A stretch of DNA of 64,000 nt from NCBI GenBank assembly GCA_964504305.1, contig CAZDEB010000002.1:62001-126000 (forward strand), given 5' to 3'. The notes beneath the pieces were generated by a model that saw only the letters and a list, made by a program, of their open reading frames with translations, made no database searches and had not been told where the DNA came from. How positions within the stretch are numbered: the stretch's first letter is position 1; each line of letters starts with the position of its first letter. Both the position numbers and the translations under genes were made by a program. Positions 7,771 to 18,000 of this stretch are shown here, in pieces. This DNA is from UBA11606 sp964504305 (GTDB lineage Bacteria > Actinomycetota > Acidimicrobiia > Acidimicrobiales > Aldehydirespiratoraceae).

Positions 7771-9576
7771 CTACCACGTATCGACCATCGGCCTACCCGA
7801 CGGCCGAATTTCGCCGGCCGCTCTGAGCACGTTGGCGATACGAGGTCGCGTCTGGGCTGGGTCGATCACATCATCTAGTTCGTTATGAGCAGCGGCATTG
7901 ATTGCCGCGGAGTGCGAATACATGCGCTCCACCAGTTCGTCATAAAGCGCGGCCCGTTCGACCGGATCTTCGACGGCTTCTAGTTCGCGGCGCGATCCCA
8001 AGGTCACTGCGCCCTCGATGCCCATGCCGCTGACTTCGCCGGTCGGCCACGCCGCGGTGAGCACCGTTGCATGGAACGAACCGCCCGACATGGCCATCGC
8101 TCCCAAGCCAACAGCCTTTCGCAAGACGATCGTAATCAGCGGGACTTCGAGGCTCGCCCCAGCGACAAACATGCGTCCGAAGTGGCGGACCTGGGCCGAC
8201 TCTTCGGCTTGGGGACCGACCATAAACCCTGGGGTGTCGCAAAGAGAGATCAGCGCGATCCCATGAGCATCACAAAGCTGCATGAACCGAGCCGCCTTGT
8301 CGGCGCTGTCGCTATCGATTGCCCCACCAAGATGACTCGGATCGTTGGCGATAATTCCTACCGGTTGGCCTTCGATTCGTCCGAGGCTGGTGACGATCGA
8401 ACGCCCGAAGGCCGCTCGGAGTTCGAGAACAGAATCAACATCGCACAACAACTCGATCGCGGCCCGCACCTCATAGACCCGTTTGCGATTCTCGGGAACA
8501 ACGTCGCGCATGGCCGTTTGTTCGTGGCCGCGCCACTGGGTAACCGTGCCTTGGAAGTACGACAAGTACTTCTTGGTGGCGGCGACGGCCGCGGCGTCGT
8601 CCTCAACCAAGATGTCGATGACGCCATTGGTCGTCTGAGTCGAGGTTGGCCCGATGTCACTCGGTTCGAACCGGCCCAAACCGCCGCCTTCGATCATCGC
8701 CGGGCCAGCCATCCCGAGGTTGGCGTCGTGGGTTGCGATTATGACGTCGCAGACCGCGGCGAGGGCGGCGTTGCCCGCAAAGCAGCGGCCCGAGACGACG
8801 GCGACCGAAGGGACGCGTCCGCTGAGGCCAGCCATCCATGCGAACGACATGATCTCGAGGCCGGCGATACTCGGCGCGTCGGTATCGCCCGGTCGACCTC
8901 CACCGCCTTCGGCGAACAAGACCACAGGCAGGCCCAGACGGTTGACGATCTCGAGCAGTCGATCCTTCTTCTGATGGCCACGAAATCCTTGGGTGCCGGC
9001 CAGAACGGTGTAGTCATAAGACATCACCGCGCAAGGACTTGCCCGATCGAACAGCTCACCGTTGATTCGACCGAGACCGCCCACGATTCCGTCCGCCGGG
9101 GTGGATGCCATGAGGTCATCGACGCTTCGACGTTTAGTTTGGGCCGCGTACATGAGCGCGCCGTATTCGTCGAAGCTACCCGGGTCGACGAGATCGGCGA
9201 TGTTCTCTCGAGCGGTGCGTCGCCCTCGTTCGTGGACCTTTTTCACCGCGTCGGGCCTCGCCGAATCCAGGATCATGCGACGACGTCCGTTGAGATGGTC
9301 CAGGTCTTGTCGAGTGGTGGGGGCCTCGTTCGTTGCCCCCTTGTCGGCGGCCACCGCGGCCTCGGCGAGTGTGGCGATCAGCGTTCCTGATTTCAGGACC
9401 TGGCCAACTTCGACGTGGAGCTCAGCTAGGTAACCATCGGCGGGAGCCTCGACCAGGTGCTCCATCTTCATCATCTCAACTACGGCAATAGTTGTGCCGG
9501 CGCGTACCGACGAATCGGTGGCGACTGGCAAGGAAACAACGGTGCAGTCGGTGGGGGCGCGTAGAAGTAACGACAT
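7771..9576 (-). CDS. Acyl-CoA carboxylase: N-terminal biotinyl domain fused to carboxyltransferase
   Basis: 601 residues from ATG 9576 (a TTG seven codons upstream is less likely). Residues 1-75 are a biotin carrier domain with the biotinylation site VEMMKMEH. Residues ~100-601 are a propionyl-CoA-carboxylase-beta-like carboxyltransferase with FAEGGGGRPGD, GRCFAGNAALAAVCD, LCDTPGFMVG and a family-type C-terminus. It would transfer carboxyl from biotin to an acyl-CoA. No biotin carboxylase domain is present in the protein or nearby, so a partner must be encoded elsewhere. Carrier plus carboxyltransferase in one chain is an uncommon order; actinobacterial enzymes usually fuse the carrier to the carboxylase. 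Acyl substrate unknown. Confidence 0.88.
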   Translation of the reverse strand: MSLLLRAPTDCTVVSLPVATDSSVRAGTTIAVVEMMKMEHLVEAPADGYLAELHVEVGQVLKSGTLIATLAEAAVAADKGATNEAPTTRQDLDHLNGRRRMILDSARPDAVKKVHERGRRTARENIADLVDPGSFDEYGALMYAAQTKRRSVDDLMASTPADGIVGGLGRINGELFDRASPCAVMSYDYTVLAGTQGFRGHQKKDRLLEIVNRLGLPVVLFAEGGGGRPGDTDAPSIAGLEIMSFAWMAGLSGRVPSVAVVSGRCFAGNAALAAVCDVIIATHDANLGMAGPAMIEGGGLGRFEPSDIGPTSTQTTNGVIDILVEDDAAAVAATKKYLSYFQGTVTQWRGHEQTAMRDVVPENRKRVYEVRAAIELLCDVDSVLELRAAFGRSIVTSLGRIEGQPVGIIANDPSHLGGAIDSDSADKAARFMQLCDAHGIALISLCDTPGFMVGPQAEESAQVRHFGRMFVAGASLEVPLITIVLRKAVGLGAMAMSGGSFHATVLTAAWPTGEVSGMGIEGAVTLGSRRELEAVEDPVERAALYDELVERMYSHSAAINAAAHNELDDVIDPAQTRPRIANVLRAAGEIRPSGRPMVDTW

Positions 9577-10156
9577 AGCAAGCGAGTCTCGCGGCAAAAG
9601 GCGATCTGGACGAACACCCGAGAGGGCATTCGTCCAAATCAGTTTCCCAGGGTTGTTCTGGGATCGTCGTTTTCCGATGTCGTTCTGTGCTCGTTTGTCC
9701 CGCTCAGCGGCGCGGGTAGGCCGGGTCGCTAAGCGGCGCTAAGAAGCGGGCCTGGTAGCCGTAGTACGGCCCATCGCTCCTGACCCATCGGTTTCACTGT
9801 CGTTGGGCCGTTGATGGCTTGGGCCATCGTGACCGCAGCGGGGTGGCTGGTCACGGTGGCCATAACGATTCCATCTCTGATTGACGCCATGGTCCTGTCC
9901 TCCGTAGCGGCTGTCGGTTTTTCCGGCTGTCTGACCGGATGTTTGCTCGCAATAGTGATCGGTGTTGCCTCGGCCATTCATGAGAGCAACCGTTCTTGTG
10001 GCCCAAACAGTCGGGACTTGGCCCGAACCAAACCGGTTCGGGTGGTCCTCAGAGTCCCGAAAATGGCCCGGGTGCCTAAGCCGAAAGGACCATGGTCATC
10101 TCATTGTGGCGGTGACGTTGACGATTGGAAGAGCGAAGACTCAACGGAGACACCTG
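9577..10156. other. Intergenic region between divergent carboxylase and BcsA-like genes
   Basis: 580 bp without a convincing gene. Open frames exist on both strands (about 80 codons near 9729-9977) but none has a family signature or good start. Two hairpin-capable inverted repeats lie upstream of the carboxylase: GGACGAA (9608-9614) with TTCGTCC (9629-9635), enclosing CCC/GGG, and TCCCAG (9645-9650) with CTGGGA (9658-9663). They may be operators or leader structures. I looked for a c-di-GMP riboswitch ahead of the PilZ gene and saw none. A Shine-Dalgarno GGAG at 10146-10149 serves the ATG at 10157. Confidence 0.6.
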
Positions 10157-12087
10157 ATGCAGCAGCTCAGCGAGCGGACCGATCCGTACTTGAACCACGC
10201 ACCAACGAGCGAGTTCATCGTGCGGTGGAGTGCGCGGGTCGCCTTGGCATGGAGCGTTGGCTACCTCGGATACCGAGTGGCATTTACCCTCGCTGGAACC
10301 TCGCCGCTAGCGGCGCTGCTCTTGTTGTTGGCCGAGGTTTTGTCGGTGGCGGTCTTTGCGCTGAGGATGCGGGCGGCGAGTGCCGCACCGATGGAGGTGA
10401 TCAGGGGCGCCGATGCGCCAACTCCGGAGGTGACAGCCGTCGTTGACGCGACGGGGGCTTCCATAGACGAGCTGCGGGTCACGTTGGTTTCGTGTCGGCG
10501 CGTCCGAGGCCTGTTGAGGGTGGTTGTTGTCGACCGTGACGGATCCCGGTGGCTACGGAGCTTGGCCGAGCGGTTCGACGCCACGATCGCCGATCCCGGC
10601 GTCTCCAGCTTCTCGCTGGCCGCGGGACTGTCATCGACCTGGGCGTTGCAGCTTTCGGCGGGAGATCTCCCGATGCCCGACCTACTCGAAATCGCCGCTC
10701 CGCAGTGTTCCGCGCCTCACGTGGCGGTGATTCAGCTCGGCGTCGAGGAAGCCGACCCCACGTCGTTTGAGCACGATCCGACCGGCCGCTGGGCGTTGTC
10801 TCCCTACGAGCACCAGGTGGTCAGGCCGTCGCTGGCTCGTCGTGGTTCGGTTCCTTGGTATGGCGATGTTCCCGCGTTGGTGCGGACCACCGCAATCAGT
10901 GCATCCGAAGTCAACGAGCAGACCACCAGCGTCGACCTGGGAATCTTGGTGCAGCGAAACGGCGGCTGCGTGACGGTGGTTCCGGCGACCCTTGCACGCG
11001 TTCGGGGTTCGAGTTCCTTGGCCGAGAGTCTGGCCGTTCGTTACGAGCGTCAACGTCAACTTCTTCGGGTCGCGTTGCACCCTCTACGGGGGCTGTCTCG
11101 GTCGTCACGGTTCGCTCACCGCCTAGCACTGATCGCTCCACTCAGCGCCGTTCAGCGGGTCTTGCTGGTATCGGCGGCAACCATTTCGATGGTGTTTGCT
11201 CAGGTCCCGATCCGAGCGGCGGGGTTTGATTTGTTGGTGATTGCCGTTCCCTCGTACCTGTTGCGTTGGAACGCCCATCTCCTGCTGGGTCGGGGGCGCC
11301 TGGGGCCCTTTAGTATCCTGCGCAGTGAGCTTCGGTCGCTGAGTGTCGATCTCGCGCTGGTCGGAGATGCTCAGCGGGCCAATCGGCTCACCGCTCTCGT
11401 AGTCAGCGTGCTAGCCCTCGATGTAGCGGTTGTTGTGACCGCAGTGTCGGTGTGGCGTGACTGGGGCGATCGGCTGCCGGCTTCGACGGCCGCCTCCGCG
11501 CTGGTGATCACTTCGGGCTTCCTCGCAATCGCCATGGAGGTGCTACTTGACGCCATNNNNNNNNNNNNNNNNNNNNNNNNNNNNNNNNNNNNNNNNNNNN
11601 NNNNNNNNNNNNNNNNNNNNNNNNNNNNNNNNNNNNNNNNNNNNNNNNNNNNNNNNTGGTGATCACTTCGGGCTTCCTCGCAATCGCCATGGAGGTGCTA
11701 CTTGACGCCATGGCCCGCCGGCAGCGCAGAACTCAACATCGTGTGAAGCTCGGGATAGTCACCTGCCAGTTCAACGAGTTAGACGCCCAGTTGGTTGATC
11801 TCTCGATTGGCGGCGCGGGCATCGTGGTGGCCGCTCCGCTTGGGCAGGTTCCTGCTCCTGGCTATGTCACAACCCTCTCGTTCCGAATTCCTGACGCGAC
11901 CGGCGCATGGCGCAAGGTCTCTGCTCTCGTCCGGGTCGCACATCGTGTCGCCGAGTCGAGCGACGAGACTCGAGTCGGGCTTACATTCGACGATCCTGCC
12001 GACGCTCCGCTCGATGCGGTCGTCGAGTTTTTGACCATCGACCGGCGTCTGGTGGCGCTCGGCCGACGAGCCACAGAGTACGTGTGA
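10157..12087 (+). CDS. Cellulose-synthase-like membrane protein with C-terminal PilZ domain, probably catalytically degenerate
   Basis: The coding sequence is split by a false 100-N gap. Removing 155 bp (gap plus one 55-bp copy) gives one 591-residue frame from ATG 10157 (SD GGAG 8 bp upstream). Two N-terminal helices (residues ~25-75) precede a GT2-like domain, then helices at ~335-480 and a PilZ domain with RTQHR and VDLSIGGAG. Layout matches BcsA. The glycosyltransferase motifs are poor: the DxD region reads LSAGDLPMPDLL, the TED region reads TTSVDLGI, and QxxRW reads QLLRV. This suggests a non-catalytic c-di-GMP-responsive membrane protein. The neighbouring giant wall protein starts 10 bp downstream, so they are probably one operon. 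Confidence 0.7.
11502..11711. repeat. 55-bp duplicated flanks around a 100-N scaffold gap
   Basis: Bases 11502-11556 and 11657-11711 are identical, with N at 11557-11656. Deleting the gap and one copy joins the BcsA-like N-terminal and PilZ C-terminal frames without a frameshift. The duplication is an assembly overlap, not a biological repeat. Confidence 0.95.
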
Positions 12088-12097
12088 GGTGCCATCA

Positions 12098-15000
12098 ATG
12101 ATGACGACACCGCGTCGGGCCCAGTCCCACGAGAACCGAATGCCGACGCCGCGCAAGGCCGCCAGTGTGATCACATCGTTTTCGATGATTGTGGCCGGGT
12201 TGGGGGTCGCGGCTGGTCTCCAGCTCGCGAGCGCGGCAACGGGCACCATCAGCGGATCGGTGTTCGAGGATTACAACGCTGATGGCGCTATTGATACCCG
12301 CGAGCCGGGGGTGAACGGCGTAAGCGTAGTTGCCGTTGACAGTTCGGGGAACCGATCCAAACGGGTCCTGACCGACGCCGACGGAGCCTACGAAGTCGAC
12401 CTCGGTGTGGCCGCCGATGCTGATCTGGGCGCGGGACCGTACCGAGTCGAGTTCTCTGGTTGGCCGATGCATCTCGAAGAGGGCCCGCTCGGCATCGACT
12501 CGGGATCGTCCATTCAGTTCGTCGACGCTGACGCCACCAACGTGTCGCTCGGGTTGGCCGCCCCCTCTGACTACTGCCACGACAATCCCGATGTTTCGTC
12601 GACCTGTTTTGTGTACGCCGGAATTGGCGATTCGGCGTCTTGGGCCGCGGTGGTCTCGGTTGATTGGGACACAACCGACAACAATTCAACCAACAACCCC
12701 AATGGCCCAACCGACTGGATGAGAGACGCCGCCGGCGAGGCCACGGGCGAGACGGTTTTGGCCACGATCGGTCAGGTCGGCGCGGTGTGGGGCGAAGCTT
12801 GGGATCGTCACACCGGCGCGATCTATGTCGGAGCATTTGTCAAACGCCACACGGCTTTGGGACCAACCGGCAATCCAACAACGATCTACCGAATCGACAC
12901 GGCCGGAACCCCCGACGACACCAGTGACGACACAGTTGCGCCGTGGACAACAGTAGATCCCTCGGCCCCTGATCCTCACAGCGGTGCATCCGACGGGTGG
13001 CACAAGGATTTCGACGCTTTCGATGCCGTCTATCAGAGCGGCTTGGGCGATGTTGAGCTATCGCCGGACGGCTCGACGCTTTACACGATCGACTTGCGAA
13101 ACAAGACGTTGGTGATGATCGAGGTCGAGACCGACGGTTCGGCCGGCGCGATGTCGACCACCCCGATCGTTGGTTCGATGGGGACTACCACAGATCACGG
13201 CGGCGATTCGGGTGATTCGGGTGATTCGGGTGATTCGGGTGATGGGTCCTGCAGCACGGACGACCTTCAGCCGGCCGGCCTTGGAGTTGATTCCGATGGC
13301 CGCGTGCATGTGGGTGTTGTGTGTACTGCGGCGTCCACGACCGATATCGAGGACTATGGCGTTGACGGCACCGAGGACCAAATCGATGGCTGGGAAGACG
13401 CCGAAGATCTTGTTCCCGGTGATCCTCACCAACTACGCGCCTACGTTGTCGAGTGGGATGGTTTAGCCGGCGGGTCGTTCACGCCGGTCTTGGAGTTTCC
13501 CCTCGATGGCCCCCGCGGTTGTATTGCATTTGGTCGCAGGTGCCCGTTCGGCGGGGATTCGGAGTGGCGGCCGTGGGTTGAGGCCTACCCGTACGAGGTC
13601 TTCGAAGACAGTTACCCGCAGCCCGTCGTGACCGATATCGACTTCGACAACGACACCATGCTTGTGGCAATCGCCGACCGGTGGGGCCACCAAAGCGGGC
13701 CCGAAACCCGTATGCGGCGTCCCGACGGCTCGACGCTGCGATTCCGCCATCCCGTTGCGGGCGGCGATCTCGTGCGGGCGTGCAGCAACGGCGACGGCAC
13801 ATACGCGGTGGAAGGCACCGGAGGTTGCGCGAGCGGCACGAGCACCGCCGGCGAGTCCGAGTTCTTTGTTGACGATCGTTATCGGCGCACTCACCTCGAG
13901 ACCGGTCTCGGCAGCGTCGCGGTCGCTCCGGGGTTTGATTCGTTCATTCATACCCAAATGGATCCGGTCAACGCGGCAAAAACGTGGCGATCCGGAGGCT
14001 TTGCGTGGACCAGCCCAGAAACGGGCCGCAAAGAACGCGGACTGAGAATCTACGACGGCCGGAACTTCACTCCGAAGGGAACCTTCGAGAAGGCCAGCGG
14101 CTTGGGCGATGTCGAGTTGTTGTGCGAAGGCGCGCCGCTGTCCATTGGCAATCGTGTGTGGCTTGATCTCGACGGCAATGGTCAACAAGACGCAGGAGAA
14201 CCGGGCATCAACGGGGTGACCGTGTCGCTGGAACTGGCTGACGGCACGCCCGTCACTTCGACAACCAGCGCAACATCGTCGAAGGGCGCAGCCGGTACGT
14301 GGGGCTTCCCGATCGAACCCGCCACTGCCTATGTGGTGAGCTTCGATTCGAGCACTGCGACCGGCCTGCCGTTGGGCATCGACGCTGATCAGTTGGTGTT
14401 GGCCGATCAACACGTTGGCGATTCGCGCCTCGATAGTGACGCCGACGCAGACGGTCACGTGAGCGTCGCGCCCCGCTCGGCCGGCGAAAACGACCTCAGC
14501 CTCGACGTCGGCTTCGTCCCAATCCCACTTTCCCGAACTCTCGATATCGAGAAGCAGGTCAAGTCAGAGAACGGAACGGGAGGATTCATCGATGCCGACT
14601 CCACCGGTAGCGGTGCAGGTATCGCGTGGTACGACACCGGTGTCGCCATCACCTACGAACTGTCGGTCACGAACACGGGCGAGGCGGTGCTCGAAAACAT
14701 CGTGGTAACCGACTCGTTGGTTCCGACCTGTTCGTCCACGATCGCCGCCCTCGATCCCGGCGCCAACAAGACTTGGCAGTGCCAGGCGCCAGGTCAACCA
14801 GGTGCCGGGCGGTTGGTGAACGACGTGTCGGCCGCTCTGTCATGGACGCCGCTGTACGGCCCTGATGTCGGTGTGCTTCAAGTTGTTGACGACACCGACG
14901 ACGCCGTCGTCGAGGTGGTGTCGAGGGACGTATCGATTCAGAAATCAACGGCTACCGGCACGCCGTACGGAGCCGGCGACGATGTGACCTACACCTACCG

Positions 15001-18000
15001 TGTGACCAACATCGGCACGGTCGATTTGTCGCTCGGGGCTCCGACTCGCGTCAGCGACGACAAATGCTCGAGCGTTGCTTCCGTGGGCGATCCCAACGTG
15101 GGGGACTTGGACAAGGACGGAATCCTCGACGTTGAGGCCGATATCAACGGTGTCGATGACGGGCCCGGCGAAGTCTGGCAGTTCACCTGCACAAATTCGA
15201 TCTCACTCGATGACGTGGACCAGGACGGCTCCGGTCCGCTCACGACGCTTACCAACCTGGTTTCGGCTATCGGTACTCCGGTGACGCCCGATGGCGGATC
15301 TACCGGTCTGGGCGATGTTTCTTCTACCGACAACGAAACAATTACGGTCTACGAACCTGGGCTTTCCATCGAGACTCAGGTGTGGGATCCCGTCGACGAC
15401 GCCTGGCGTAATGCCGATTCGCTCGACGGCGAAACAGGGGTCGACGCGCTCTCGGTGCAGCTGCACACGGGAGCAACCGCGCAGTATCGGTTCGTACTTG
15501 TCAATACCGGCAACGTTTATCTCAGCGACGCAACGGTCTCCGTTTCTGGAAGCCACATAACCGGCTGCGACGGCCCGCACGTGGTGACCACCACCTTGGC
15601 GCCGGGTGCGACCGCGACCGTGGCGGGCGATGGCAGTTGCGTTTCCGGTGCCCTGGCTGGGGCTGGTTCCGTGCTCATCGGTACCGCCACCGTGTCGGCC
15701 GACGCGGTTAGCGCCGCGGGCGAAAAGATTGTTGACCTGGCGGCCGTTACCGACAGTGATCCGGCAAGCATCGAGCTCATCGAGGCCCGCATAGCGGTCG
15801 CCAAATCTCCTGGGCTTCAGACCCTTGCGGACGGGGGAGAAGCGAGCTGGTCGTTCGCCATCACGAATACATCGATAGAGGTCGACGAACTCGTCGATGT
15901 CACGATCAACGATGTCCAGTCTTTTGACGCGGTCTGCGATCCCGTTTATGACTCGGGCGATACCGACGGCGATAGCCGACTTGATAGCAGCGAAGAATGG
16001 ATCTACGGGTGCACGCTGTCGGCGGTGTCGATGTCGGGGTCCGACGTTGTGACGGTGACGGCCGGTGTGCCCGACGGGTACTCGACCCCACCGATTCCCG
16101 ATGACCAAACCAGGTGGACTGTTTCGGCTCAGGCCTCGGCGAGCCACCGGGTTGGTCGACTATCGATCTCAAAGCAGGTCCGCATAGCTGACCTGATGGC
16201 CAACGGTGGCGGCGCGAGCGGGGCCGGTCCGTGGAGCGACAACGTCACGGTAAGGGTAGGCGAGGCGGTTGATTTCCGTGTCTTGGTCGAAAATGTCGGT
16301 GACGCGGAAATCGTCGGCGTGGTGGTCAACGACGACCAGTGCCAGCTCACGATCGACTCGGTGACCGGGGACGGGTCCGGTGCCGCGACGATCGCGGACC
16401 AGCTGGCGATTCTTTCGGTCGGCGAGGCATGGGACTATCGCTGCGCCGGGTCTTCGCCCGATCCCGGAGCGGTGGTCAATGTCGCCACCGTGAGCGGGTC
16501 GGTTGTGGCCAATCCGGGCCCCGGCGACGCGCCGACGCCCGAAGCCGACATGGTGGCCGGCGACTCTCTGGGGCCGGTCGACGCAACGGCGACGTTCACA
16601 GGCGTCGAGCCATCCTTGGCCGTCTTGATGGTGCACGAGAGAACGGCCGGTCCGGCCGACGCCGATGGCGTGGCGGGCACCGAAGGAACGAACGACGCAG
16701 TCCTGCCGGTTTATCGTCCCGGCGACCAGATGACCGTCACCATCACGGTGAGAAACGACGGCGATGTCGAACTTCGCGACATCACTCTCGACCACGACCT
16801 GCCGCTCGACGCTGTCTGCGGCGTGGTGAGTGGCAGCTTTGACAGCCTTGCGCCAGGGCGCTCGATAACGACCCAATGCCGCTTCGACGCCGCATCGTCG
16901 GGAGAGACGCACCGCGCCTCAGCGACGGCGACCAGTTCGATATCCATTTCCGGTCACGAACTCGGTCCGGTCATCAGCGATGCCAATGATGCCGACGATG
17001 CCAGCTACCTGGTGACACGGATCGATCTAACCAAGGAGATCATTGTCGACGGCGAGGCCTTCGGCGCCGACAACGCTCTCGACGCGGTCCCGATTCTCGA
17101 CGAAACGGCAGTGACGTGGCGTCTGAGGGCGACCAACTCGGGCCAAGTCGACCTGCTGAATGTGTCGGTTCTTGATCCCATCGATGCCGATGGTGATGAA
17201 ATTCCGGACTGTCTGTTCGATCCGATACCACGGCTGCTGCCGGGGGAATCCGTCGTGCTCGAATGCTCGTCGGTCGTTACGGCGGATTTGGAGAACACCG
17301 GCACGGTCCACGCCGAGGCCGAGGATCCCTCCGATGGCGAAGGTCACGTAGTTACCGTCGTGTCGTCGGACGTGGCCTTTGTCCAGCTCTTGCGGCGCGC
17401 CGCGGTCGGCGACGTTGTCTGGCACGACATCGACGGCGACGGGCTCCAGGATCCCGACGAGCCGGGCTTGGCCGGCGTCACGGTGCAGTTGCTCGACCCC
17501 AGCGCTGCGATAATTGCTGAGGTGCAAACCGCCGGTGATGGCACCTACCTATTTGATCGGCTCGCGCCTGGTAGTTATCAGGTTCAGGCCGTGGTCCCGC
17601 AAGGTTGGAAAGCCGGGCCGTCCGGCGTTGTATTCGCCACCACGCTCGATCCCGGCGAGGCTGACCTCAATCGTGATGTCGGGTTGTATCAGCCCGGCAC
17701 CATCGGTGACCGGGTGTGGTTCGACGCCAACGCCAACGGGCTACAGGACGAAGACGAACTCGGCGTGGCCGCGGTCAGCGTGGTGCTGCTCGGCGCTGAT
17801 GGTACCGAACTGTCTCGTACCGAGACGGGAGACGACGGCCGTTATGTATTCACCGATCTTGCCCCGGGCGAGTACCGAGTGACGGTTGGCGCTCCGGACA
17901 CCCATGCATTCTCGGCGCCCAATTCCGGCGACGAGAGTCTCGATAGCGACGTGGACGCCACCGGTCTGAGCGAGCCGCTCGTAATCCGCAGCGGCAATCC

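Noticed and set aside
8071..9390. 439-codon plus-strand open frame opposite the carboxylase
   Set aside because: It is antisense to a strongly conserved biotinyl-carboxyltransferase gene and shows no domain; long shadow frames are common in GC-rich DNA.
9577..10156. c-di-GMP riboswitch ahead of the PilZ-containing gene
   Set aside because: No GEMM-type conserved core was visible in this segment.
11557..11656. Gene disruption by an insertion at the first N stretch
   Set aside because: The flanks are an exact 55-bp duplication and the frame is restored by collapse, so it is an assembly overlap.
13202..13243. Short direct repeats considered as a CRISPR array
   Set aside because: The unit is 9 bp with no spacers and lies in frame inside a coding sequence.
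13463..16147. Two minus-strand frames over 310 codons inside the surface-protein gene
   Set aside because: They are antisense to repeated SdrD_B/DUF11 coding sequence and have low-complexity His/Arg-rich products.
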